A DNA stretch of 64,000 nt from Larix kaempferi (lineage: Eukaryota; Streptophyta; Pinopsida; Pinales; Pinaceae), in NCBI GenBank assembly GCA_027924585.1, contig BSBM01000068.1, positions 12,745,501 to 12,809,500 of the forward strand. Direction: 5' to 3'. Below, piece by piece: positions 1 to 10,579 of the stretch. Both the position numbers and the translations under genes were made by a program. The notes below the pieces were generated by a model that saw nothing but the letters and a program-made list of their open reading frames with translations, was not told the DNA's origin and did no database searches. Position 1 is the stretch's first letter; every line of letters starts with the position of its first letter.

Positions 1-2158
1 GCCACAAGATCCAAATACATAGCACTATAGATACCACTCCAAAGTTTTGCATGGTGGTTTGAAGGCAATGTTCGTGGCTTTGAATGCCTCAAAATTTTCT
101 TTAAGGCCAAAGACATGGTCTTCTTCCCTAGAACATCGTTCCCAAGGCCCCAACACACTATATACTACTCAAAACAACTTGTTGTCACCAACATCATAAC
201 TCATAGGCTAATAATACAGTCAAGTGGCCATTTTCATAGGCTAATAATACTTTCATGATTCTTTGACACATTGTTCAAGGCTCTAAATTCCATAAGAATT
301 AATTTAGGGCCAAACACATAGTCTTCTTCCTCAGAATATCATTCCCAAGGCCTTGAAACAAGTAGATGTTACTCAAAATATATAATTGTACTAAGATCCC
401 CAATCATAATCCAATGCTTCCTTTAAGAGGCTATGTGTGGTTGGTTGAGGTATCCTTCTTATCCTTCGATGGATAGAAGATTTCTTTAGAGACTGAGGTT
501 TAGGTCCCATCCCTTGACCATGTTCAATGCCCCAAGTCCTAATGACCTGGATGCATAGTGCCATGGATACCTATTGAAGCCATGTGTGGTGATTTCTGGC
601 ATTATTTATGGCTTTGTATGCCTAAATGGTTTCTTTAGGGCCAAAGGCATGGTCCTCTTTTATAGAGTGTCATTCCCAAGGCCCCGAGACATGTGTCTAA
701 CGCTCAAAACCAACTATTGGTGTTAAAATAACTAATCATAGATCAATGATACCCTCAAGAGACCCTCTGTGGTTGGTGCAGGCATCCTTCTTTGACACAG
801 ATGGCTAGAAGATTCCTTTAGGGCCCTATTTTTAAGTCTCTTTCATTGACCATGTTGAATTCCCTAATGCCACAAGACCTAGATACATAATACCGTGGAT
901 ATCCCTACAAAGTCATGTGTGGTTCTTCGAGGCATTTTTCATGGCTGTGGAATCCTCAATTATTTCGTTAGGGATAAAAGTATGTTATTCCTCCCTTGAA
1001 ATCCATTCCCAACACCCTGAGACATGTACATATTCCTAAAAACACCCTAATGTCACTAACATCCTCAATCATAGGCCAATGACCCTTGAAAGGTGATGTG
1101 TTGTTGGTGGATAGAACCTTTCTTATCTCTAGATGGCTAGAAGATTCCATTAGAGCTTGAGCTTCATGCCTCCTCCCACGACCATTTCCAATCCCCCAAG
1201 TCCCCAAGACTTGGATACATAGTGCCATGGATACCCTTGCAAAGTCACACATGGTGCTTTAAGGCGTTGTTCATGGTTTGGGATGCCTTAATGGTATTTA
1301 AGGATAAATGAATGGTATTTCCCCTAGAATGTCATTCCCAAGGAATTGAGACACATACATATTTTCAAACCCGCCTATTGGAATTTTCATCCTTAATCAT
1401 AGGCCAATGATACCTTTAGGAGGCCATGTTTGGCTGGTGGAGGAAACCTTCTTATCCTTGGATGGATAAAATATTTCTATAAGGCCCAAGGTTCAAATTT
1501 CTTCCACTGACCATGCCCAATACCTCAAGTCCGTAAGACCTAGATACAAAGCTCAATGGATACCATTGCAAAGTCATGCATGGTGCTTTGAGGCATTGTT
1601 TAGGGATCTAGATTCCTTAGTTGTCTATTTAGCGCCAAAGGCATGGTATTATTCTCTATAGCATCATTCCTGAGGTTCTAAGACACCTACATACTTCTCA
1701 AAATCACATAATGGTGTTAATATCCTCAATCATATGACAATGATACCCTCAAGAGGTCATGTGTGGTTGGTTGAGGAGATCTTATTAGACTTGGATGGCT
1801 ATAAGATTTCTTTATGGATATAGATTCAAGTCTCCTCCCTTGACCATGTCCAAGTCTCCAAGGCTCCAAGAAATGGATACATAGTGGCATGGATATCCAT
1901 GCAAGGTCATGCATGGTGCTCTAGGCATTGTTCATCACTCTAGATTCCCCAATTGTTTCTTTAAGGAAAAAGGCATGGTTGTTTTCCCTATAACATCATT
2001 CCCAAGGCCCCGAGACATGTAGATACTACTCAAAACCACCTAATGGCAATTACATAATCAATCATATTCGAATGATACCCTCAGAGGCCATGTGTTTTTA
2101 GTGGAGGAAATCTTCTTACCCTTAGATGGATGGAAGAATCATTTAGAGCTCGAGATTT
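1..2158. repeat. Satellite-like tandem array, ~331 bp monomer
   Basis: A recurring block reads roughly 'ggcattgttcatggct...tttagggccaaaggcatggt', later 'cattcccaaggcc' and 'gaccatg...ccaag'. The anchor ggcatt (or its equivalent) falls near 64, 267, 598, 931, 1263, 1592 and 1924, so the spacing is 329-333 bp except for one shortened unit of about 203 bp between the first two. The array continues off the left edge and stops abruptly near 2158. Monomers are clearly diverged, so this is an old array. Short open frames inside it on the minus strand are similar to each other only because the DNA repeats; I see no gene. Confidence 0.85.
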
Positions 2159-3362
2159 ATTAATATTTTATAATAGTAATAAATCAAAAATGTTTGTATT
2201 TAATTATTTGTCAAATTTAAGAATCATGGGTATTTGTTTGCTTGAATAATATTAAAAAATGAATACTCGACTTGAGATATTTAGAAAATAATTATTTGTG
2301 AACTTGTTGTGTTTGTGGTGCAACACCTCATAAATGAATCATGTGAGCTTGCTGGTTTAAATAGTGATAAAAACAAATAATTGAATTTGTTGTGATTGTG
2401 GTTTAAAACCTCATAAATTAATCATGGGCATTTATTTGAATGAAAAAAATTGAATTAAGTTATTAAAAAATAATTATTTGTGATATTGTTGTGTTTATGG
2501 TGCAAATCATCATAATTAAATCATTTTTGTACATGTCCATGTGACAAATATGAGCTTAGCTCCACTATATGGTACTTGACAACATGACATTTCTTTATGC
2601 TTAGGATTCCTTTAGGGTAAGGCCTATGATTGTTCGTTCAACAATGTTGAGGGCCATTGGACCTATCCCTAGTGATTAAAAACTTATAATAGTGTGAATT
2701 CCCACACTTAGAGGCTAAGAATACTCTTATGAATATGTGTGGGGACCTTTGTGTTGTCTTTCTTGGTCCTAGATTTCTAAAAGCTTCTTTTAGGGCCTTA
2801 GCTAGAGGTTTTCTCCATTGATCATATAGATGGATCTAAGACCCATGTCTTGTATTAACACCTAATAACAATACTAATTTCCATCAAAAAAATTTAAGAA
2901 GATAAAAATATCTCAAAGGAATAATCAAATTTAAATTCAAATAATTTTATTACTAATTTATAATAGTAATAAATTAAAAATAGTTGTTTTTATTTATTTG
3001 TTAATTGTATTTATATGTTTAAATAATATAAAAAATGAATAAATGAATTGAGCTATTTTCCAAATATGTTTTATGAATTTGTTGTACTTGTGGTGTAAAC
3101 TTCATAAATGAATCACTTGAATTTATTTGCTTAATATTTGAACTTTTTGTATGTATGGTGCAAAAACTCATAAATTAATTTTTGATCATTTATTTTAATT
3201 GATATGAACAAATAAATAAATATTGAATTGAGTTATTTTCAAAATAATTATTTGTGAATTTGTTTTGGTGCAAATCCACATAATTAAATCCTACGTGTAC
3301 ATGTCCATGTGGAAAATAATAGCTTGGCACCACTTTATGGTACTTGCCAACATGGCATTTCT
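2159..3362. repeat. AT-rich dispersed repeat, two ~400 bp copies
   Basis: Two related blocks lie at about 2161-2595 and 2961-3362. Both start with a 'ttataatagtaataaat' stretch and end with a shared segment around 'gtacatgtccatgtg' and 'atggtacttg...aacatg'. Inside each block a 35-40 bp motif ('ttgttgtg...tggtgcaa...cataaat') recurs three times. The spacer 2560-2880 contains a very diverged relative of the satellite to the left (a gene-free stretch with 'cttttagggcc'). No coding potential seen. Confidence 0.6.
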
Positions 3363-3382
3363 CATAAAGGTAAAACTAATAT

Positions 3383-3572
3383 AACACCATATTAACACCA
3401 CAAAATATAAGTGGTGCTAATACCACCACTTTAACACCACAAAATATAAATGGTGCTAATAACACCACTTTAACACCACATAAATGTAAGTGGTGCCAAT
3501 ACCACCACATTAGCACCACAAACTATAAGTGGTGCTAACTTGTGGTGCTAAAAGATGGCTTTTCTTGTTGTG
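3383..3572. mobile_element. Probable CACTA (En/Spm) element end with subterminal palindromic repeats
   Basis: Four units of ~40 bp start at about 3391, 3431, 3470 and 3509. Each is itself an inverted repeat, TTAaCACCAC...GTGGTGcTAA, with a ~10 bp AT spacer. Immediately to the right is ttttcttgttgtg (3560-3572), whose reverse complement cacaacaagaaaa resembles the CACTACAAGAAAA terminus of plant CACTA transposons. Such elements are known to carry short direct and inverted subterminal repeats next to their ends, which fits. The matching left end was not found, so the element is partial or its family has a different left terminus. Confidence 0.45.
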
Positions 3573-3837
3573 AAAGGGCATTGCAACAAACAAAAAAAAT
3601 ATCATAACTAATATACCCATCCATATTTTAGATTCAATGAAAAAGATTCAATACAACTACTTCCCTTCCAATAGGGTTCCGTGATGATTGGCACATGATT
3701 TTATATCCGTAGGTTAATGATTAAGGAACTGATACATTGTGGATCGAAACATGATTTTATATTGGAAGCTTAATGATTAAGGCACCGATATAGAGGAGCA
3801 TAACAATTTAAGCACCACAAACGAAGGTTATGAATTA

Positions 3838-4385
3838 ATGGAGAGCCCAGTGCACTTCACGAGCCTTGTGCCGCTATTGGTGTTGTGGTTTGAGAAGTTG
3901 AATACAATAATTCTCAAAAGAAAAGGTTCAGATCTTGTTGTTGTGGTAGTGGTAGTAATAACTAGCTCCAAGCGACGAATGACATCGAGCATTTTCCTAG
4001 GGAAAATGAGAGCAAAGCTATTTTGAATAATAATTCTAGAGAAGACAAAGATGGGCATCTTTTCATTTTGCTTGGCAAAAACAGATCCGGGAAATTGACA
4101 TTGATAGATGACCTCATGCACAGTATTTCAAAAGATATCTTGAAGGGCATCATGACATTGAATGGAGATCCATTGGGAGGGTGGGTGCTAGGGAGCATTT
4201 CAACTTACGTTATGTAGGATGATATGTTGTTTCCTATGTTGACGGTGGAAGAGATGCTCATGTTCTCAGCAATGTTTCGACTGCCAAGGTATCAAATGAA
4301 AGCGCAGAAGCATGCCCGAGTGTAGGTTCTACTTGACCAACTCGGGCTCTGTGGAGCGACGAAGATGATAATCGATGAAAAATAC
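3838..4385 (+). pseudogene. ABCG (WBC-type) half-transporter, 5' part, pseudogene
   Basis: The start resembles the N terminus of plant ABCG half-transporters (MES..HFT.LVP..). After a frame change near 4020 the nucleotide-binding domain follows: a Walker A region reading LLGKNRSGKLTLIDDL, where the family has GxSGxGKSTLID, then ISKDILKG..TLNG. An in-frame TAG stands where glutamine is expected (Q-loop, before DDMLFPMLTVEE). After that comes LMFSAMFRLPR, another TAG and LDQLGL. Homology fades near 4385, before the signature motif. Walker A has lost its serine, so the protein would be inactive even without the stops and frameshift. Intact members use ATP to export lipids or hormones across the plasma membrane. 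The 3' part may be the piece at 5541, after ~1.15 kb of unrelated sequence. Confidence 0.75.
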
Positions 4386-5404
4386 GTTAAAAAAGGAGGC
4401 TTGTATTTGAATTTTAACAGTCCTGCAATTTTTGTTTATATGCTTTGAATTTTGCGATAAATCACATATTATAGATTTTATTGTAAAAGCGTTATATATA
4501 GAGAGAGAAAAGGAAGGGTGGGTGTGGCCCCATAGGAATGTCCGTGAACAAAAATACTTGTATTTCTATAACTAAGAATATTATTACTTTGGAAATTTCT
4601 ATTTATATGCTCTAAATTTTGGTGAAAATCACATATTATATATAAAAAAAAACATTTGCATTCACTACTGCCTTTAGTGCGGCTACAATGATAGCTCAAA
4701 TAGAAATAAAGATTGTGAAAATTTGTGGGTGATTTTGTAGCCAAATAATAATACTTATTGATGGATTATCTTGTTAAATTCACATTAAGCATATGTCAAA
4801 AATGACTAGGAATTCCATTTGGGCTCCAAAAATCCAAATAATAGATGGAGAAATTCAATGCAAATGAAAATCTAGCTAGCTTAACCATGGACATTAGAAA
4901 TTTACACATTGTTCATTCTCGTAAGCTCACTGATAATCGACAGGAGGAGTTGATGCATTTGTGCCAAATGGTCAGCAAGTTGCAAAGGGTCGATTAGTAA
5001 ACTCTTCTAGGTTATTTGATGCTTTACTTTTTTCTAAATGTTCCAGGTTCCGGGCGCAATTGAAACACTACATAATATTCCATTAGCATCAATCGCCCTT
5101 CGTCTTGAATGATAGATTGGATTTGTTCATACAACCAAGGAGACCGGTTCTCGAAAAATACATCTCCAAAATCATGAAGTATATCAAAATAGCATCCTAT
5201 AGTATATCAAAAGAGCCATGTTTCCTCCCTGGCGTTGCTCAAAAGAGTTAATTAATCCTCTAATGAGAATCTGCTCACTAGCTAAATGAAGGAGATTGCT
5301 CACCAAGTTCCTCCATCTCGACATTTACAGGCGGATTTCTTGTGGAGAAGTGGATCAAGCTGGATATCTCTTTTCTCTATTGTGCAATGCATGTATATAT
5401 CTTA
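4386..5404. other. Non-coding interruption between ABCG pieces
   Basis: This stretch is AT-rich. It contains a diverged ~165 bp internal direct repeat (about 4391-4480 against 4555-4655, sharing 'atatgct.t.aattttg.g..aaatcacatatta'). I recognise nothing else. It separates the 5' and 3' parts of the ABCG pseudogene and could be an inserted element that has lost its ends. Confidence 0.4.
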
Positions 5405-5540
5405 TCTTAGAAAATATCTATCTTACAGCAAGTCTCTTGAACTTGTACAACTCAAGAGAGAAGCTAAATTTATGAATCGTTGCATTTTCAGGTTATTACT
5501 ATGATTTTCTATTTTTCAAGCTAGAAATTTTCCCAAAAAA

Positions 5541-5936
5541 GGTACTGAGAGAGGTGCCATCGGCGAGAGATTTCAGGTGTCCATAGCTATTGATATCATC
5601 CACGTGGGTAGACTCCACCAATGCTTTCATGATTGTCAAGGTGCTATAGCACATTTCCCAGGTGGGAAACATTGTATTTCTTTCAATTCACTAGTCAAGC
5701 TACCGCATTCTTGGGCTACTAGACCGACTCATCCTATTGGCACATGGGGAGGCGATCTTCAGTGGCTCGCCAAGCCGGATGAAGCCTTTCTTTGCGGAAT
5801 CTAGGCACCGGATACCTGAGAACGAGAATAGAACGAAATTTAACCCAAGAATTTGAGGCCTCACCGATGGCAACCAAGCCGTTGTGGACTTTTTTGAAAC
5901 CTAGAGGAAGACAACAACTATGGAATCATGAGTCTA
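5541..5936 (+). pseudogene. ABCG transporter 3' part of the ATPase domain, copy A
   Basis: Residues read ...ERGAIGERFQVSI.IDIIHV, then in another frame STNAFMIVKVL and homologues of SIHQPSYRILGLLDRLI, FFAE and IPENENRT, ending at VVDFFET. In intact ABCG half-transporters the segment between IDIIH and DSTNAF holds Walker B (LFLDEPTSGLD). Here about 30 nt are missing at exactly that point, and the signature SGGERRR is reduced to IGERFQ. Several frames are needed to follow the homology. Non-functional; the same deletion is in copy B. Confidence 0.75.
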
Positions 5937-7117
5937 AGTTGTTGGATATTCACGATCATTAAATTGCATTTAATACCACATAGATGCGTGGTATTTTTAT
6001 AAATTTTAGTTTTACAAATTAATTTTTATTATTTTTAAAGTTTGATAATTAAAAGCACTTCTTCAGGGATTTACGTCCCATCGGAGATATCCTACACCAA
6101 TAAAAAAATTAGAATATTGTATTTTAGAAATTTTGAATCATAATTTATTTTAAAATTTTAAAATATTATGTTTAATATTAAAATATTGCAAAAATTTATA
6201 AAACTTTGCAAAATTTTGTATGCCAAAAAGAAAACTAATAATAGTCAAAGAAATTTGACTACCAAATAGTTAGTATGTCCTTTCCTTGGTAAGGAATAAT
6301 AATAATAATTAATATTATAACTAATATATAATAATATATATTATAATAATGCTATATAGCATAAAAGTTGGGTCCAATAACTTTTAACTAATATTTAATA
6401 TCGTAACTAATGGATAATATATAATTAATTAATATATAATAATAGCTAATATTATAAGTAATATATAATTTACTAATTAATATTATACTTCATATATATT
6501 AATATTATATACATATAGAACTTTATCTTTATAAATTAATTTTAATATAAAATATATACTTAAGGAAGCTTTTATAAAAGTGAAATAATTCTAGGTAGCT
6601 TCAGTGAAATAGTACCAAAAATGTCTACATGACATTATTTAATCAATTTATTGATTTGTTCTTAGAAAGCTCGTTTTAGGTTGAAATTTCCTCTAATAAT
6701 TGTCTTATACTATAATTATCTTTTGTTGCTTAACATAAACAAAACTTAAAGATTGATGTAAATGAATATATGTCAAAAAAATAAATATGCAAAACTTAAA
6801 GATTGATGTAAATGAATATATGTCAAAAAAATAAATATGGTGATGGAGGTTTACTCCATAAATCAAAGTACATACACAACTCTCATGTAAAGAAACAAAT
6901 GCACTCAAAATCTATTTGTATTATCTATGTAATCATTCTAAAATCTAATTATGCCCAAGGCATTCTTTAAGGGGACGGTGCCTCTGGAGGCTTCGTTGTC
7001 TTTCACGAGTTTATCAGGTGCCGCCCCATGTTAGTAAACCATTAGAAGTGACAGACCTGGATTGGATTATTGTGCAGGTTTCAACTTGATAAGGTTATAA
7101 TATTCTCGCATGTACCT
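5937..7117. other. AT-rich spacer between ABCG and DUF247 pseudogenes, copy A
   Basis: No gene seen. It contains long AT runs (6100-6560) and the single, pre-insertion form of the target site taatatataattt (6459-6471). It also contains a nearly perfect 50 bp tandem duplication (6741-6790 and 6791-6840), present once in copy B. The last part (6960-7117) is probably the old 3' untranslated region of the DUF247 gene. Confidence 0.5.
6741..6840. repeat. 50 bp tandem duplication, two near-identical units
   Basis: The unit beginning aaaacttaaagattgatg occurs at 6741-6790 and 6791-6840 and differs only in its last base. Copy B of the segmental duplication has one unit (about 10254-10302), so this doubling arose after the 3.2 kb duplication and only in copy A. 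Confidence 0.85.
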
Positions 7118-8548
7118 CTAGCTTTGCACATTGCTTAACCACTTATTGCAATCGTACAAAGAACAGAAAGCCTGCAAGCAAGTAAAACCCAAAAGTATCG
7201 TTGCAGCTACCAGAGATAGCAATTGCCACGATTCGAATATATGTCTATTCATGAACTCCACCATGGAAACATTCCATTTTCTATATAATATCTACTCACA
7301 TACTCTATAACATTATCCAGATATTGAACCTTTGTGATATTAATGCACTTACCCAAGCTGTTCCACAGGCTCGCAACCTCTGAGTAGCTTTGAAGGTGGT
7401 CGCAAATAATTCCAGGTTGTCTCAACAATTTCACATCCTCTTAGGCGTCGATCATCCCGTTCATGAAATCCGTATATCATGTGAAAACCATGGCACCTAG
7501 TGTCGCCGAAGCTTTGAATGCCACCAGATTTCTGAGGGTAACCTCTGTGTTGCTGTCCAACTTTACTTTTGGAAGGTAAAGTGTGGTTGTCTTCTCATAA
7601 AATTGTATTGGCGTGATCACCGTTGGTAGGAGTGAATTTGACTCCAACAGAGTATAAATCGGCCACAGATGGAATGGCCAATTGACCTCATGTGGGTTCT
7701 ATGATCTCAAAAGATGAATCGTTCGCCTCCCCTTTATTCTCCTCCTCAGTTTTGGTGGAATCTTTAGTAATAAGAAGAGCCAAGAGTTTATTCAATGCAC
7801 TCAGGACAGGTAGGTTCCCAAGAATAGAAATAATACCTAAGGACAACTTCACCACGAGTTGCACAGCCCTCTAGTTGAGCGTTCGTCAAGTCAACTTCAT
7901 CAAAAATCAAATGGGGCCAACGTTTAAAGAGGAGAGAAAAGTCTATAGCAAATTGAAGGCTCTTGCAAGGGTTGGCATGTCCTCTATAATAGAGTTCTCC
8001 TTTTCTTCCTCTTTTGGAATATTTGGATACTGATTCTTGGTAACAGGAAGTAGAACACTTCCAAAACATGCCCTCTCTCTATAGTATGGATCTTCGAATC
8101 CTTGAGCAGCTTGAAGGTGAAAGGAGAAAATTCTTTGCACACAAGCCTTAGCAAGTAATAGGGCCTCTCTTCTTCCAAGGAAGGTTACGTCGAGAGCCAA
8201 GGTTTCTTCCTTATAATCAAGAAATTTGTGATAGTTACTTCGGATATTCCATTAGTGCTTCTTAAACTCTTCCACAACCATGTATTCAAATTTGCGTCCG
8301 TTGATTCTTTTTTGAAATCTATGACCAACGACCAGTTTGTAGTGTTCCATGTCATAGTGCTCAGATCTGCAATGGTTGTAGGGGCCAATAGAAATTGATT
8401 GAGGAGTGTATGCTTCAGGTTTCACTTCCAGTAACTCTTTGGGCACATTAAACATGGGCATACACAAATCCTTCAGTTCGTCTTCTTCATGCTGTAGATC
8501 CATACTTCCCTTGATTTGAATAACCCAACCATTCTCATCGATCTTCAA
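7118..8548 (-). pseudogene. DUF247 family protein, pseudogene, copy A
   Basis: The start region reads MKIDENGW, then PKELLEVKPEAYTPQSISIGPY and DMEHYKL, the typical N terminus of plant DUF247 proteins. Later blocks match the family core (DYKEETLALDV, ...EVASLWNSLGKC, ITKVQYLDNVIEYV). The C terminus MVEFMNRHIFESWQLL is followed by a hydrophobic membrane segment and a stop at 7118-7120. The span is 477 codons, normal for the family, and start and stop are in the same frame, but in-frame stops follow EEFKKH and FNLL and at least two compensating frame changes lie in the last third. DUF247 proteins are membrane-anchored; a grass member acts in self-incompatibility, but most have no known function. 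Confidence 0.85.
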
Positions 8549-8590
8549 TTAAAAATCAGTTTTGGATTCCATGTTTCTGAATCGAGACAA

Positions 8591-8614
8591 ACAAATCCTT
8601 CAGTTCGTCTTCTT
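8591..8614. other. Filler sequence at the duplication junction
   Basis: A 24 bp stretch, acaaatcc...gtcttctt, lies exactly where copy A ends and copy B begins. The same 24 bp occur at 8464-8487 inside the DUF247 N-terminal coding region of copy A. The junction was therefore made with a short templated insert copied from ~125 bp away, as expected of template switching during repair. Confidence 0.75.
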
Positions 8615-8746
8615 AGAAAATATCTATCTTACAGCAAGTCTCTTGAACTTGTACAACTCAAGAGAGAAGCTAAATTTATGAATCGTTGCATTCTCAGGTT
8701 ATTGCTATGATTTTCTATTTTTCAAGTAAGAAATTTTCCCAAAAAA

Positions 8747-9120
8747 GTTACTGAGAGAGGTGCCATCGGCGAGAGATTTCAGGTGTCCATAGGTATTGAT
8801 ACCATCCACGTGGGTAGACTCCACCAATGCTTTCATAATTGTCAAGGTGCTACAGCACATTTCCCAGGTGGGAAACATTGTATTTCTTTCAATTCACGAG
8901 TCAAGCTACCGCATTCTTGGGCTACTAGACCGACTCATCCTATTGGCACATGGGGAGGCGATCTTCAGTGGCGCCTCAAGCCGGATGAGCCCTTTCTTTG
9001 CGGAATCTAGGCACCGGATACCTGAGAACGAGAATAGAACGAAATTTAACCGAAGAATTTGAGGCCTCACCGATGACAACCAAGCCGTTGTGGACTTTTT
9101 TGAAACCTAGAGGAAGACAA
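8747..9120 (+). pseudogene. ABCG transporter 3' part of the ATPase domain, copy B
   Basis: Homologous to 5541-5936 with a few substitutions. One frame reads AFIIVKVLQHISQVGNIVFL, SYRILGLLDRLILLAHGEA, FFAESRHRIPENENRTKF, which makes the ABCG identity clearer than in copy A. It shares the loss of Walker B and of the SGGE signature, so these lesions predate the duplication. No 5' half is attached; upstream is the DUF247 N terminus of copy A. Confidence 0.75.
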
Positions 9121-9636
9121 CAACTATGGAATCATGAGTCTAAGTTGTTGGATATTCACGATCATTAAATTGCATTTAATACCACATAGATATGTGGTAT
9201 TTTTAGAAATTTTAGTTTTATAAATTAATTTTTATTATTTTTAAAGTTTGATAATTAAAAGCGCTTCTGCAGGGATTTATGTCTCATCCAAGATATCCTA
9301 CACCAATAAAAAAATTAGAATATTGTATTTTAGAAATTTTGAATCATAATTTATTTTAAAATTTTAAAATATTATGTTAATATTAAAATATTGCAAAAAT
9401 TTATAAAACTTTGCAAAATTTTATATGCCAAAAAGAAAACTAATAATAGCCAAAGAAATTTGACTACCAAATAGTTAGTATGTCCTTTCCTTGGTAGGGA
9501 ATAATAATACTAATTAATATTATAACTAATATATTATAATAATGCTATATAGCATAAAAGTTAGGTCCAATAACTTTTAACTAATATTTAATATCATAAC
9601 TAATGTATAATATATAATAATAGCTAATATTATAAG
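9121..9636. other. AT-rich spacer, copy B, left of the LINE-like insert
   Basis: Aligns to 5940-6458 of copy A with small indels. No gene, RNA or regulatory element recognised. Confidence 0.5.
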
Positions 9637-9649
9637 TAATATATAATTT

Positions 9650-9973
9650 GATAAAGCTTGCTTTGATAAACCATCAGCTTGAAGGTATATTATATTAAGA
9701 GGAATGGATTGAATCCAGCATGCTGGAATGTGGCGATGTTTTTTTCTTCTAAGAATGCTTTTGTCAAGGTTATTTGATGATACTTTTTGTAAGGACATTG
9801 TCTTTTTTTGATATGTATAGTCTGGCATGGACAATGATGTAATGTGGAGGCAATATACGGGATCACTATCGCGGTTATGTAGAATGTACCGTTTTTGCAA
9901 AAAACGTGAATATCTTTGTACTATTTGATTCAAGGAATAGCAATAGTACCTTTTTTTTCGGTTGAAAAAAAAA
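9650..9973 (+). mobile_element. 5'-truncated LINE-like retroposon (324 bp) with poly(A) and target duplication
   Basis: The insert is flanked by the 13 bp direct repeat taatatataattt (9637-9649 and 9974-9986) and ends with nine A (9965-9973). Just before the tail is ttgtactatttgattc...ttttttttcggttg, the kind of 3' end seen in plant LINEs. Copy A has one uninterrupted copy of the 13 bp site (6459-6471), so the precise empty site is known. It carries no ORF of its own on the transcribed strand; a minus-strand open frame through it is accidental. A processed pseudogene of an unknown transcript is the alternative. Confidence 0.75.
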
Positions 9974-10579
9974 TAATATATAATTTACTAATTAATATTA
10001 TACTTCATATATATTAATATTATATACATAGAAATTTATCTTTATAGCTTAATTTTAATATAAAATATATACCTAACGAAGCTTTTATAAAAGTGAAATA
10101 ATTCTAGGTAGCTTCAGTGAAATAGTACCAAAAATGCCTACATGACATTATTTTATCAATTTATTGATTTGTCCTTAGGAAGCTCGTTTTAGGTTGAAAT
10201 TTCCTCTAATGATTGTCTTATGCTATAATTATCTTTCGTTGCTTAACATGGACAAAACTTAAAGATCGATGTGAATGAATATCTGTCAAAAAATAAATAT
10301 GGTGATGGAGGTTTACTCCATAAATCAAAGTGCATACACAACTCTCATGTAAAGAAACAAATGCACTCAAAATCTATTTGTATTATCTATGCAATCATTC
10401 TAAAATCTAATTATGCCCAAGGCATTCTTTAAGGGGACGGTGCCTCTCAAGGCTTCGCCATCTTTCACGAGCCTATCAGGTGCCGCCCCATGTTAGTAAA
10501 CCATTAGAAGTGACAGACCTAGATTGGATTATTGTGCAGATTTCAACTTGATAAGGTTATAATATTCTTGCGTGTACCT
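9974..10579. other. AT-rich spacer, copy B, right of the LINE-like insert
   Basis: Aligns to 6459-7117 of copy A apart from the missing 50 bp repeat unit. No gene recognised. Confidence 0.5.

Larger units (their letters stand above)
5405..8591. repeat. Segmental tandem duplication, copy A (3.19 kb)
   Basis: This block is repeated as copy B at 8611-12053. The shared order is: a short stretch starting tcttagaaaatatc, ABCG 3' pseudogene (+), AT-rich spacer, DUF247 pseudogene (-). The copies differ by scattered substitutions and a few indels: a 50 bp tandem doubling here (6741-6840) and a 324 bp insertion in copy B. Both pseudogenes carry the same disabling changes in both copies, so they were dead before the duplication. 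Confidence 0.9.

Noticed and set aside
968-1914. Two minus-strand open frames (94 and 62 codons) with similar translations
   Set aside because: They are translations of neighbouring satellite monomers; similarity follows from the DNA repeat, not from a protein family.
3383-3560. CRISPR-like array of palindromic repeats with spacers
   Set aside because: The spacers are also repeated and AT-rich, units are degenerate, and the context is a plant genome; CACTA subterminal repeats explain it better.
9577-9933. 118-codon minus-strand open frame
   Set aside because: It runs across the LINE-like insert into AT-rich flank, against the strand carrying the poly(A) tail, and does not exist in copy A.
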